A DNA stretch of 64,000 nt from Neodiprion pinetum (lineage: Eukaryota; Arthropoda; Insecta; Hymenoptera; Diprionidae). Shown here in pieces: positions 42,439-55,544 of the stretch. The stretch is from the NCBI RefSeq assembly GCF_021155775.2, contig NC_060237.1:27866778-27930777 (forward strand). Direction: 5' to 3'. The notes beneath the pieces are model-generated. The model had not been told where the DNA came from and ran no database searches. It worked only from the letters and a program-made list of their open reading frames with translations. Within the stretch, counting starts at the first letter, position 1; each line of letters begins with the position of its first letter. The position numbers were made by a program, and so were the translations under genes.

Positions 42439-45400
42439 CCTACAGTCGGTGAATTACTCACCTGTCCATAATGGCGATAAAGAATTTACTCAGATCCCTG
42501 AAAGCCAGGCTTCCCGTCCTCAGCGTCATGTAATACTCATCGCTGCACTCCTTCTTTCGTTGAGTAAAATCGAAGGTGAAACCACCCGTGGTGATCAACG
42601 GAGCCCCGAGAAACTTTGCCACCCTTCCGACGACGGCTGAAATTGAAGGAAGGAATTTAACCTTGCATAAATATTCGAATTTACAGAGTAGGAAATTACG
42701 GATTCCACACTGGTGGTTGTACACTGAATTCGTTCCAACTGATTCTTAACTAAATGTAAGTTATTAGTACAGTTTTTTAATAGCTAAATTATAGCTAGAC
42801 GCAAAAGTTCTTTCAAAGTTATTCAATTTGAATCGGTACCTATAAGGTTACAGGTGAACAAAAGTAATCGCAATTTTGGTCTATCAGGATGCGAAATTTT
42901 TCTCACCCACTTTCCAGCCTGAAAATAATTCCCGCTTGGTTCCTAAATTGTTTACAGTTGGATATTTCTTATTATACGATTTTATTATCTATGAGAATAG
43001 AATTGTGAATATATATTTTTACATATCATCGAGATTGTCTGTGACAAAGTGACAAAGTGACAAAGATAAATCAGGAATACGAATAAATTGCGAGAACCTC
43101 AAGTTCAAGTTCAAGATCTGTTGTTTTAGCAAAATGTTTAGTTCGACTTTTTAAAGTCAATTAACATTTCGCTAGACCAACAGATTTTGAACTGACTGCA
43201 CAAATAAATATTCATTTCGCCGCCCGTGATCGCACAATTTGTTGATTCAACGGCTTTTTTCTCTCAGTGTTCGAATTTGATTACGTGCATTGAAAATCGG
43301 TGTTCACGGGACGAAGATTAAAACAGCTAATTGCTTATAATTTAACATCATACGGAGGATTGAAGGGAGTGAAATAAAATAAAAACCGAGAATGAATTTT
43401 TATTTCATACGTGAACAGGCGTAACGTTTCGGTATAAATATTCGGTTATACCTATATTGTATAATCCATTCCGGCAGGTATTTTTCGATAAACTTATCGA
43501 GCCCACTTTGGCCAGAATTCAATTTCGTATAAATATTTATTGTTAGCTGGCTTTTTTGGTTACACTCCAGGCGTTGGGCGGCCATCCGTTATAAAGTAGC
43601 GTTTATCGAACGAGTCGTTTAATAAGTTATCAGCACTCGACATCCGCGAGGCACTCAATGTACGATTCATTGACAAACCTGGTGCAGATAAAAGCTCTCA
43701 CGGAAATTCCGGAGGCCTGGTTAAAAAAAAAAAGGCGAGATTCGAAACTGCCGAAAATATATAACGTAAAAGAGAGTGTGAAACGGTTAAACAATTCATC
43801 AAAAGTTTGAAAAACCGACTCTGAATCGAATCGAAACTCGCTTAAGATTATTCTATCTTTCTTTCGTTATCGTCTGATTATTTACATTTCTTTTTTGCAC
43901 CAGCGTAAAAACAATCAGAGCAAAGCGAGTGAAAAGTTTTCTCCGCAACGTATACTTAGGATTGCCTAAAACATGTTTGCACAGCCGGGCATTTTAGAAT
44001 GTATTCAATACGCGAAGCCACGAGGTAAACTAACCCGGAGAGTTTGGAAGTTGGCACGAGATTACCCCCCAAGGTTTGCTCAAGAGTCAGAAGCTTGGAT
44101 ACGTGATCGTCGTCTCGATAAAGGCCTGCGAAAATAATTTGAATTTAAGAAGGTATTAAAACCGGATTTCATTGTACTGCATATATTAGTAAAATACGAA
44201 AACAGTCGAGGAATGAAGTTAATTCCGCGTGAAATCGAACGTAATATGGAATCGAATTGTTGTTTTTCATGTATATAGAATGGAGAATTATTCCTCATTT
44301 TTTCGAAAATTTTATCTCATTTCGTTCTTCAGTTGCGAAAATTCGAAAGATTTCCTGTTTCAACTTTTAAATTTGGGTATAATAACTCGGAAATGAAAAT
44401 AGATTTTGACAAAATTTAAAACACGTTTTCTTAGTTTCGAATCATAGTCTCGTAAAAAAATTAGATCCCCTTAAAATCACCGATATTACAATAATGATAC
44501 TTGGCTGAAAATTTATGAAACCACCAACGATTTTCGAGATATCTTTCGCAATAAAACAAAACGTGATCATCGTGTAAGTAAACGAATTTTTTCCTTCAAT
44601 ATTCAAACAAGCTTACGACCGTGGAAATATAATTTCTTTATCAAATATTTATATTATATTTTCACGAACCAGCTACAATTCGAGACGCAAAAAAAATGTG
44701 TCTTGAATTTATTCAATATCTCTGTTTGTTCTCAAGTTATATCAATTTGAAAAGTTCGAGCAGGAAACTTTTGAAAATTTTAAACTAAACTTCATTTTAT
44801 CCAAACACACGTTCAGACGATAGTTTCTAAAAAAAATCTGGCGCGCTCCGTTAGATGGATAGGTTAAAATAAAAAGAGAAATGAAGCAAACAAAAAATTC
44901 GACTTTCAAATCTTATTTCATTTCACAACCCCTGTATTATCGACGTCAGGCTAACTTTTTTGCCGGGTAACTTCGATCAATCTTCGAATATGAGAAAATT
45001 GAATCAGTTCTTCTCGGTGGTAAAACCATTCCTGCACCAAAGTTTCGAGTCACTCGAAGAAACGTCGCGACTCCTGGGTGTTTCATCTTTTCGTATACCG
45101 TCTAATCTTCTTTCATTTTGCGCCCTGACGTTTCATATCAAAAATGTGTTTTCCACCCACGAGTGGTAAGCGTGATTGCCACTCGACGCTGAGGGAAAAC
45201 CGGCTGCGGCTGCCCTGCCTTGTGCAGAAGGAACGGGAACGGTAACGAGAAGCGAACAATAAAATTGCACGGCGAACTTATTGTGAGCGATGAGAAAAAA
45301 AGAGAAGAAGAATAACCGTGTCTGTGAATTTTTTCATTTTTTCACGCCACTCGAGTCGAACATTTCCGTCAAATTTCGCATTTCCAGAGCCTGGAAGGGA

Positions 45401-48400
45401 GAACAATTAACAAGAGATATTTCGATCCATTAAAGATTTATAATTTACAGGTATCGTGCGAGAGAAGTGAAATGATAAAAGAAAAAAAAGCCTTTTTTGC
45501 AATATTGCAATGAAATAAAAAGTTTGAAGCGTTGGCGAGTATTGGTTAGTGGCAAAGTTTTCCCTGGAGTCGAGTTTTAAATGAAATCGTTCGTCGTGCC
45601 ATTTTAAACTTGGCAGTTGCAAAATATGTTCTTATACACATGGACATACATCAAAGAACAATCATGTATCGGACAGGATTTATGAAAATCCAACTGACGA
45701 GGGTAAATTCGAGCATTTATAGCGTTTTCTCGTTCAAAGTAAACTCATTTTTTCAATCATTTTCATTTCAAGAAAAGAGAAGTGCAAAGAAAAAGGAAAA
45801 AAAATACAGGATCAGTCGATAACTTAAACGTGCGGAATAATTTATTTCCATCAACGCACGTGGTTTGATCGTAAAGTTCACGCCGTTCTGCATACATATA
45901 TATACACACACATATATATATATACAATACATACGTATATCGGCAGGCCCGGATCAACCGTAAGGCTAAAAAGACAAATCACATCTTTCGAAATAATAGC
46001 TAGATTTTAAAAAATTCGGATATCCGAACTCTTAATCTTTACCAATAAAGTTCGAGAACTTTGTACCCACGTGTATAGAAAATATTGTAAGACCGTTAAT
46101 TTTTTCCCTAGTATCACAGGAAAATCTAAATGCTTTGTCTCTGTTGAACATAAAGAGTGAAATCGCTTCGTGATTTGGATTTAGAAAATATAAAGGATCA
46201 TTTTACCAGCGTTAAGGCGTGACAAAAAAAAATATGAAATATAACTACTCAATGTCGTAGGTAATACAAAGTTTGTTTCTCTGTAGGATAATATTTTATA
46301 CAAACTTGATTACATCACAAGAGAAATATTATAATGATAATGTTTTTCTTAACTTTAGTCGATTTGATTCCCTGTCACCACTTTTTAAATCTAACCTATC
46401 GGACCATTTTGCAGAACCGACATTCTCTTTTTCTTTTTTTTTGTTGAACAGCCTTGGATATCTTGCCCGATCTTAATCCGGGCCTGCCGGTACACGTATG
46501 TATAATGTAACGCCGAGTGCTCGGTGATTTACTCATCCAACAGTTAATATACAAATCACTGCAGGATTCTTTGCCAGGGTGGAATAAATATCTTGAACCT
46601 GCAAGACGTTGCGTTTATTTCGCTATCAACGGAAACGCGTTTCGTTTTTTTTTTCTCCGTATCCCTTCAAAAAGGAGAAAATATAGCGCATAGAAAAAAA
46701 AATGATCCCAAAAACAGAATGAATTATACATTTATTACAGGCACTGTGTATACGGGAATGAGAATGAAAAAGAATGATGCGATATGAATTGTACAAAAAG
46801 AAAAACGTGGTAAATCGCGAGTGGTGAAAATTATATAGATTCTAATATTCCGTACCATTAAAAAGCGAATAATCTATGACGATATTCTGAGTTTAGAAAT
46901 CATCAGCGCTGCAGAGTCGATTCAACGTTCTGAAATCAGCAATTGTTTGTGGTTTAACAGGCCGAATGATGAGACCGAATAACGACGAGAAGAAGAAATA
47001 ACAAAAATCATTCTTCTCTTAAACGAAAGGGAGAAAAACAAAACAACAACAACATGTAACATATTTACGCTATTTACAACGTCTTGTTATGCGCTTGACT
47101 GGGCTTCTCGATTCCGTGGAGGCAAGTCTTTGCAGATTTTTATGTACCAAAAGTGCTTGCGGAATAACCCGGAAGCAAAGAATAGTAGACGAGCAAGCTG
47201 CTTATCGATTTGTGTACTCACGATTACTATCTCCATCCTATTTTTACGTGGGTTTGCGCATACGTACGTAACCGCATAAAATCCCATAAAAAAAATCTCT
47301 TTTACACAATCAGACGCGAAATATCGTTGACAAGGTGAAATAACGCGAGGCTTAAACGAAATCTCTTCGCAAGCTCAGAAGGAATGTTTGAAAAATATAC
47401 CCGTGAACTTTGTTAAAAATTTTTTCGCCCATTAACAAATTACGAATTTTCGAATTATCGGGGGATATCTAATTGTAATAATTCCTAAACAATCCTTATA
47501 ACTATTTTCATTCAATACCGTAACCGAAAAATATAATTATGGATACGAAATAAAAACGAGTTCTGTAACTCTGTAACCGTGAAATTTGAAATGGTACTGT
47601 TCGTTTTGATTCTGAAGACTCTTGTTATATTTTCTTATAACTGTCGTGATAATTAATCGATGTTAAGGACTTATTAATGTGAAAAATTCTAACAAGCTAA
47701 ACAAACAGATTAAACGTTGATATACACAGAAAATTAAGTACATCGCCAATCATGTAATTGCGGTAAATAATTTCTATATGTTTAAGTTAAATCGTCGTTC
47801 TAAGGACTGAAAAACACTGATTTCATTTCACTCACCGACGCTGTAATCGCAGGCTGGGCCGAGGAAGAGGTGAACGCAATTCGAGTAGCTGTCGAAAGCT
47901 CCGATTTGGGCGTAGGTCGCATCGCAATGATCGTCCTGCGGCAGGAAGGTGAGATTCAACCAGGAAGGCAACAGGCCTCGAGCCCTCGCGTCGTAGACTG
48001 CCAAATCTGAAAGAAAACGATGTGAATTATATCGACACGAACCAAACAATCGTAAAAGTCGCCTGTAGATCCCGGCCAGTAAAATTGAACGTTTATCTTT
48101 TTTGATTCGGGGTGTTTTATTATTTATTTTAAATACCAATTAGTTAATTACAATAAATAACAAAACACCCTGAATCAAAAAATGTAAGTCAAAACGATAA
48201 ACATTCGATTTTACTGGTAACAGCTGTAAGACGAAAACTACACTTGATCGAATCAAAATAAATATGATTTTATAACGAGGGTAGATTGGTATTTAAAAAT
48301 TAATAAGCAACTTCCTTGTTACAAAATTTTGTTGACCTCACGTTCATTCGTAAAATCTGTATTTGTGGATAAACTAAAAAAATTGTATTAAAATAAAACT

Positions 48401-50597
48401 ATTCGTATCGAGAATATTCTAATATTAATTCTATTGTACTCAACCGTGTTCCTGACATAATCGGTCAAGAGTTTTCATGCTACACAAAAAGTGAATTTTT
48501 GTTGAGCAGTGTTATTCGCCTTAAATTCCCTTCACCCTTTCTCTCAAATTAATAAAACGGCATTATCTGAACAATATATGTATATGTTTAGAAAATAACA
48601 AATCATTAAAAATAATTAAGAATTATGTTTTCTTTGATAATTGTTGCAGAATTTCAACGAAAGCAGAACGTTTTGAACGAATCGGGGAACTTTTCGGAAA
48701 GAAATTTTCAACGACATTTACAACGATTCACATCAACCGGAATAGCGTATAAACGTTGTTAACAAATTTCAGACATTTAATTGCAGTCGGTAGGGGAGGT
48801 TTAAACGAGTTATTTTGCTTCCGCGATTTCTCAAATCATCTTAAACTCTCAAGTCCTTCATAATATCCAAATACAGGAATACGACAAGTGTTATATCGCG
48901 ACTCTGAATTTCCATGAATTAGGTGAAAATTCGTAATTGTTCTCGTTCCAATCAGAGTAAAAGCGACAAGTATTATATACGCATACTGTATAACTTGAGA
49001 AAAATTTTATTCAATTTTCGTAACACAATTTTGAACACTGACTGAATTTTTTCGTGCATATAGTACATGACATTCTAACACCGGGAAATCTTGTGACAAT
49101 TTCATCTCTTCATTAGCGAAGAAACTTCTCTGGGTAAGTCCTGATTCAATTCGAAAGTTGATAACACGAAAAGACGAGAAAAAGAGAGAAGAGCATAAAA
49201 TTGACAAGTATCAATCTTTCCAAGCGTGTACCTCTAATTACGGTTGTTAGTTTTATTTTCTTTCTCAATTATTCATTTATTTCTTTCTTTCTTCGTACAG
49301 AATCATTCAACGGCTATCAAGTATCGCTCTTTTCCTCTTTACTTTCTCTTTTCAAACAGACAATTTCCGCAATATGTAAATATCTGGTATCTGCCGACCC
49401 AGTCAAGTAAAATAACATACATTTTACATCAAACGACATTTAGAACTTTTCGTCTTTTATATACCTCCCTATATGTAATGGAATTTCAGAACCTCTACTA
49501 AATTTTCATCCCTCTTTCAGATGTCGCTGGATAAAAGATTGTCGATTTTTATTTCATTACTTTTTTTTTCTCTCTCTCCCGCCCCAAAATAGCGTAACAA
49601 TCATCATCACTGATTTTTCAAAGCTAAATATTCGCAGCGAATTCGAACGTCGAAGGTTAAAAAACAGGAATTTTCACCCACGATTTCCTCACCCTATTCC
49701 CGACCGAGTTTTCACCTCGTTAAGTGAAAAGCTCATCCGACCAAAGTTTCCCCAACGACGCCAGCGGCGGTATCGATTAAAAGTATTTTCAATCCCGGCA
49801 AGATATTTCACCGAGCATTCTGCATGCAGCAGCTGTTCCAAATCACTTTTCCCCCTCATTGTTTGACAACATTCGCGTTGCGGTCCGCGGCTCGTTGTTA
49901 CGAATCTATCATACGTAAAATATTTCGCGGCGCAGCTAGCTGCGCGTGGTGTAAATGCCAAGAGAAAAATCCATTCTCTCCCTTGAAGAGTTTTTCATCA
50001 CTGAAAAAAAACTCGTTGATTTGTTTTCATATCCCTAAATTTTAACTATAAAACCAACGGCGTAGAAAAATTTTACTCTTTTTATTTTCTACTTATTATA
50101 CATGATACTTTTCTGAGTGATCTTTGGATGATAAAACGCAGTGATGTGGCAAGTAAAAATAGTCAGTATACAAAAACTCAAACATGCCACTCCAAACTCT
50201 CTCTCTCTCTCTCTCTGTCTGGGGCTTCTAACATCGGCTCGATATAACTCTCAAGAAATGAATTTTATTAACGCCGGTGGAATATTGAAAAAAATTATAT
50301 ACCTACAACCAAATGTCGTCCTATTACGACGGTCATATCTATAATCATCTTCACCAGGCTCGACTTGAAACACGAATAACACGCGACCGACTTGACGATA
50401 AAATATCAAACATTTTCTGATATTATGTCACTTGTCCGTAAATTCGACTATGTATAAGAATTTCCGGTAAATAAAATTAATGTTAAAAGTGTAGACAGAC
50501 AAAGTTGAGCGTTAGATCAACTTGAAATGTCTCCGAGTGATATCGGTAGTTGTTGTCATTGATACCAATTTCACTTCATTGATAATAGTAGTGATTC

Positions 50598-50657
<60 letters not shown>

Positions 50658-51309
50658 GTATATATTTCGATGACGAAAGAACGAAGTTGTCCTTACTTTC
50701 TTCTTTTATTCTGAAGAACTGGTGTTACAAAAAGAGGAACAAAGACCTGTCAAAGAAATAATCTTTGATCGAATTGACGTATCTTTCTCAAATTGGATAT
50801 TAAATCTCTTTGAAATTGTTTTATAAATCGAAGTTCAGAATTTTCTTGTTTATTCTTAAATAAAAAAGGTTTAACATGCGTCCCACACTCAAAACACAAA
50901 GTTCGCGAGTAATAACTGGCCATGCTCCGGCATGTTACACGCACAAGTTTAAACAGAACGGAAAACGAGTAAAAATTCTACACACGCGTCGTGAAAGTGC
51001 ATTTCGTCCGAAGTGTTTCAAAGCGAAGTCTAAAAATTGGAATGATTTGCTTGGGGAAAATATTTTATTATTCTTACCGAGGACAGGCAGGACTCTCGGA
51101 AGAGCTATTTCGAATCTAGGATCAGCAGGAAGTAGAACAGCAGCCCTCAACTCGCAGGTCTCGACGCCGTGTCGATCGGAGGTGCAAAGAGCCTCGCAAT
51201 CACGAGGCAACTGAGCCTCGCGACATCCGGCGTAAACATCCAGCGGCATAACAAGGATGATAATCAGGGAAACAAGAACAGTCGGAATCGAGTCATAGTC
51301 AAGCCCCAT
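38928..51309 (-). CDS. Natriuretic-peptide-receptor-like ligand-binding domain, four 5' coding exons (gene incomplete)
   Basis: Minus-strand exons 51078-51309, 47836-48006, 42462-42636 and 38928-39136 have good splice sites and matching phases (1, 1, 2, 1), giving 263 codons. Residues 1-27 form a signal peptide (hydrophobic core VLVSLIIILV). Receptor-family blocks follow: ALPRVLPVLDLAV, LLPSWLNLTF with a possible N-glycosylation site, VHLFLGPACDYSV, then GAPLITTGG, EYYMTLRTG and YKWRKVHLFYV. These match the extracellular type I periplasmic-binding fold of natriuretic peptide receptors and receptor guanylyl cyclases. The frame leaves exon 4 at GNSWSG with a GTGAGT donor, so the second lobe, membrane segment and any cytoplasmic domain must lie further along the minus strand. 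I did not find them, so whether this is a cyclase or a clearance-type receptor is open. Introns are about 3.1, 5.2 and 3.3 kb. Intron 1 carries an inverted repeat close to exon 2. Confidence 0.82.
42398..42438. repeat. (AAT)n microsatellite beside receptor exon 3
   Basis: AAT trinucleotide tract with one interruption (GT), ending about 24 bp past the exon 3 donor in the intron. Confidence 0.9.
43107..43196. repeat. 90-bp hairpin in receptor intron 2
   Basis: Two arms of about 44 bp are near reverse complements (CAAGTTCAAGATCTGTTG on the left, CAACAGATTTTGAACTGAC on the right) and meet at a GACTTTTTAAAGTC centre with almost no loop. This is more like a palindromic MITE remnant or hairpin-RNA source than a canonical microRNA precursor. 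Confidence 0.55.
45944..46486. mobile_element. Non-autonomous hAT-like element (MITE) in receptor intron
   Basis: The left end CAGGCCCGGATCAACCGTAA and the reverse complement of the right end, CAGGCCCGGATTAAGATCGG, form terminal inverted repeats. The body is 543 bp, AT-rich and without a long frame. CAGG...CCTG ends resemble hAT elements. The flanking 8 bp (TATATCGG and CCGGTACA) do not form a direct repeat, so the superfamily is uncertain. It lies in intron 2 of the receptor gene. Confidence 0.6.
48076..48217. repeat. Imperfect palindrome in receptor intron 1, about 70 bp from exon 2
   Basis: The left arm CCAGTAAAATTGAACGTTTA pairs with the right arm (reverse complement CCAGTAAAATCGAATGTTTA). 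Both continue into TTTTTTGATTC(G/A)GGGTGTTTT and a TTATTTATT core. It is probably a hairpin MITE. It sits just upstream of the splice acceptor of receptor exon 2. Confidence 0.65.
50601..50652. repeat. (AT)26 microsatellite
   Basis: Uninterrupted AT dinucleotide tract in the DNA between receptor exons 1 and 2. Confidence 0.95.
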
Positions 51310-52433
51310 GAGTATTGGAAATGGCGAAAGTGAACCGCTCCTGGCTCACTCGGTTTTACCCTGGAAGCACTTGGAGTGGTTCACTTCTTCTTCATATTCC
51401 TCATCGAGTATAACGAACGCGCGTCCGTTTCGCTTCGCACAGCGACACGAGAAAAGTTTCGTTCAAACGACAAGTTGAAAACTACTCCGAGTAGTTACGG
51501 GAAGAGTTCATGCCTCCCTCTTCTCGTCTTCTTGGACGTACTGCAGTTATTTCCGAGGTAAAGAAACTTCGGGGTGAAACTCGACCGTATATACACCACT
51601 TGCATCACATCTTGCAACAAGCTTTTCTATCTCCTTTACAAGATTTGCGAAATTTCCCGTTTCTCCCTCGAGTTGTCGCGAGTTTAGAGGTACAGAAGAT
51701 TATGTCACGCATCGACTCAATGTTTGTTCCAGTGACGCTCACGTGCCTTGCAACAACTCTCGCGTACAAGACGCTTGCAGGAATTCGGAGAGCGTATGAG
51801 AGAAGATGTAAGAAAAATATCGATAGAGGCGATCACCGGAGTCGATACAGGTTTATTTTATTTTTTTTCTTCTTTTTTGCTTCTCCTCGTTGGAGTTCAA
51901 AAATCAGAAATACTCAAGAACCGTCCGTCATCGCGTGTTGTACAGTTGTTGGTTCGAATGATAAGAAAAGAAAGGAGAAAGAAAGAAAAGGCAAGAAAAG
52001 AAAAGAAACCACCACCACTACCGTAGCATGTAAACCACAAATGAACTATCGAACAGCGTTTTCCCTTCGTTCAGTTTTCTAAACTCACTCGTCGGTATTT
52101 CGAAAATAGACCGGTCATATCACGCACTCAAAACCTTTGGTTAAATTTCACTGATGCACAATACTTTTTGCACTATGGGAAACACGTTGGCACAGCTTTG
52201 GCGCGAAATTGTTTGTTTTTTTCTTCCGAACAAGTCCTTTTTGATATTGAATTTCGTAATTATTACCTCCTTGAATATGTTTCGCGCACAGTACCGAAAT
52301 ACCTGTACCTCAATGTCCACGGTTTTTTCCAAAAATCTACCGTCGCGCGATTTTGAGAAAGACGCAAAAATATCCAAAGCGTACAGGTACGAGTACCCGA
52401 AGGCGACGAAGACGGACGACGGATTCGTCTCAC

Positions 52434-52600
52434 CTGGCAATTAACTCTTTCAGATCGCGGTGTACTGCAACCCCGGGATCCGGCGACCGTGAGTGTAATC
52501 CATGTACGCGCAGAACAGGGACAACGACACGACGACGACACGTATCACAAATTCTGTATCACCTCGATTGATACGCTATCGACGCCCCTCCCCTCCGCCC
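52434..52600 (-). other. Putative 5' untranslated exon of the receptor gene
   Basis: A strong donor TTGCCAG|GTGAGA lies at 52434 on the minus strand, about 1.1 kb upstream of the receptor start codon at 51309, in a locally CpG-rich stretch. The start of the exon is only approximate. The surrounding ORFs on both strands look like chance. Confidence 0.25.
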
Positions 52601-54977
52601 CCCGTCATCGGCGCACCCGCGACGATCACCTCGTCAAACATTCTCTGGTTACACTTTCCGTTGTTATTATAAACGTACGTGTACATCTCGGTTGAAAGGT
52701 ATGTACCTTGCTACATGTGTGTGCGAGGAAACTCGGCGACGACCGACTGACCGAAGCGAAACGAAGCTTCGATCTTCTTTGCGTTTCTATCTCGACATGA
52801 TCACGCGGCTTGTAGACGAAACTCTCTCTCTCTCTCCCGGTTGTAATCTATGTGTGTATAATATGTGTGGCGTATATACACCGCCTGCTGCAATTGATAG
52901 ATATATCGACAGGTGAGTAAATAATTCGTCCTGTCCGATATGTGCGGAAAATAACGATGTTAATATTTGTATACTGCAGAGATATTCTATACTGTATAAC
53001 TGTAAGATGGAAGAAGGGAGAGAGGGTAAAAGTGGATTGAAAATGCACCCACGAACCAAAGTCTTATAGGTATGTATCGATATATTGATCGCCGGTCCGT
53101 CTATCTGATGTACACCGTACAGAATTAATTCGTTTGTATAAAATGTAGGTACTAATCGCACACGTGAATTGCACGGATTTTCATCTATTTCTACTTGTTT
53201 CCTCCCGATGCCTGTGATAATAATAATTAGAATTATACCGGCGGCTGGCACACTCGTCGGTGCCTCCTCGACACCCCTATTTCGGGCGAAAGAATCGCTC
53301 CGACTGAGAATACCGCTGCTGGCATCGGATCATCGCGAAACTGAAGCTGCTAAAGCGCTTCCGTTTTCGCGCACGAGCAACAAGTGTCTTTAGATTGTAA
53401 CGGCAGCGAAGCTGAGCCAGCTCTCAGCGCGAGGACCCGGATGCTACGACTGTTATATACCTGAAAATTATGCCTCATTCAACAAATCCCTAAACCAACC
53501 GACCCATACAATTTATGAAAATTACTTCGCATCGCCGAATCGAGTTTTGCATTGTTTAGCTTCTATTTGCTGTACTTTCGATGCGAGAAATTGGATCTCT
53601 GATCAGTAATATTCGTGGGGAATAGGAAATATATATCTGCTATAAGTCCTTTCTAATAGGGGATTAAAAACTACCGCAGTCGCAAAAGCATCCAACATAA
53701 AATGGTCGGATTATATCAATGCAGTTTGATCTCTTAACCACAGAATTACGGCAATCTACAGGTGAAAAATATTTCGTGTATAACGGGCAGATTAGAATTT
53801 AATCACACTATAACAATACCGCTATCGATCATGAAAAAAAAATGTACTATGGAAATACGATAAAGTTTGTTTCTCGTGATGTAAACCACAATCTGATACA
53901 GATTGTAATATTCTAAAGACAAGTTATAAAATTTCCATCAAAGTTGAAAGTACGTGAACTTCAAAAAGAGAAAAGTTGCTTAAAGAATTACTTTTTTCAC
54001 AATTCGAAATACGCTGTACAGTGCGAAATTGAAGTGATTAAAAGTATTTCAAAGAATATGATTAACCAGTATTAAAATATGAATTCGTACGCGGGGTCGA
54101 TCGATTTATACCTACACTTAGCAAAAATTGAGTTTCGCAGCAAAGTAATTACTATATTTTATTACGAGCCGTTATAGTTCGACTCAGCGTAATATGAACT
54201 AATGAATCCCAATAAGCATATACCTTGATCATGTACTCCGGATATATTCAATCAAGGAAAAAGCTTGTTGTCAGTCTTCTTCAATCCACAGAAAAGCGAG
54301 ATCCGCAACATTCTTTCCATTAAACAGGACAATCGTTTATCATCATTCAATCGATTGGTTGTATCAAATTTCACGGTCAGTCTAGTACCAAAAGGATTCA
54401 TAAATAATGATACCCGGAACCCTGTGAACAATGCATGAATATTATAACGAATGTGAAAAATATTGGTTCAACGTTACATTCTTACGTATCTATCGGACCA
54501 TTCGTTTTCTCTTGGAACGAAATGTAATACGGTCACAGTTTTCTCAACTCGCGGTCGGGATTTATATCCCAAGCCTCGCGCAGAGATCCTGAAGAAGTCT
54601 ACACTCCCGTTTTACGTTTTCCTCGTTTGGTAACGCCCTCTGACACGAAATAGGTTTTTGAAATTGATTTTCGAACTATCCTGAACGGTGAATGTAGGTC
54701 GCGTGGTTACCGATCCATACTCTACCCGTGCTTCGGCATCGCAAAAGCAGTGGATAATACAGACATATTTACCATAGCGAAGTGCCGCTGTAGTGGTCGA
54801 AACTGAACGGTTCACAAACAGTTCACATAACATCTTAAATAATTCTTTGGATATAATTGAACCTCAAGTAAAGCCACCGCTTAAACGACAGCATTATTAA
54901 ATTCAAACGTAGATTACTAGGTATATCAGTAACCAAGCACAATGAGTTCTCCGAAATGCCGAGTAAGCAATGGTTAC
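52600..54977. other. No gene recognised upstream of the receptor gene
   Basis: CpG-richer sequence at 53200-53450 could be promoter DNA. The open frames are short and low in coding character. Confidence 0.4.
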
Positions 54978-55544
54978 CTGTCACGATGCTCATTCCACTA
55001 TTAGCAGCGTGCGAAATTTTCAACTTCAAGTAGCATAAGATAAGAAGGGTAAGTTGCAAAAAATGATTTAATGGAAAGTCAAGCATCGTTGCAATCGCGA
55101 ATGAGCCTGTCCATGCAGTTAAGAAATCGAAAATTTATGTAACAATTGTCACCGCCAAGCCACGTGACAGAGGAGTCCCAAGGAAATACACCGGTAACCT
55201 AAACCCATGCAAACTCACCAACGTCGCCGAGTAATGAAGAAGTTAATCGGATGGCTCTGCTTGAATCTGGAAACATAAAGAAAACTCGAGTTAATTTAGC
55301 ATGTGGTGCTGACGTCTACACTATGAATTTTTAGTTCTTAAATCAACTATTACTTTTGTCTACTCCCATATCTAGTCACCGCATGTTCGGCAAACAAAAA
55401 TCTGATTTCAAATGAATCGCCTTAAAATATCAAACAATTAACAAAATAAGTATTCATACCTCTCGCGGGTTGCTCCATACTTCGAATGTAGCGGTTCTCG
55501 TAACATCTGCCTAGGTTGAATACTGAAGCGACGCACTTTTTAGA
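54978..55544 (-). CDS. Three phase-matched putative exons, membrane-segment protein or transcribed non-coding RNA
   Basis: Minus-strand exons 55460-55544, 55219-55266 and 54978-55106 have clean acceptors (ATTACAG, TTTCCAG, GGACAG) and donors (GTATGA, GTGAGT, GTAACC). They are open in one continuous frame of 88 codons with matching phases (0, 1, 1). The peptide starts SKKCVASVFNLGRCYENRY, runs through SMEQPARDSSRAIRLTSS, and contains a hydrophobic stretch HFLQLTLLILCYLKL before HAANSGMSIVT. If translation begins at the Met of the third exon, that stretch would act as a signal peptide or anchor. No homologous family recognised, and flanking exons in phase were not found. Confidence 0.3.

Noticed and set aside
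42719..43275. Possible larger MITE bounded by ACACTGA-like ends
   Set aside because: The ends share only a few bases and no target duplication was seen; only the inner 90-bp hairpin is reported.
51510..52082. 190-codon plus-strand ORF upstream of the receptor exon
   Set aside because: It includes poly-Phe and Lys/Glu low-complexity runs and lies opposite the putative receptor leader; no family features.
52787..53251. 154-codon minus-strand ORF
   Set aside because: Translation of AT/TC repeats (Ile/Tyr-rich) with no family similarity.
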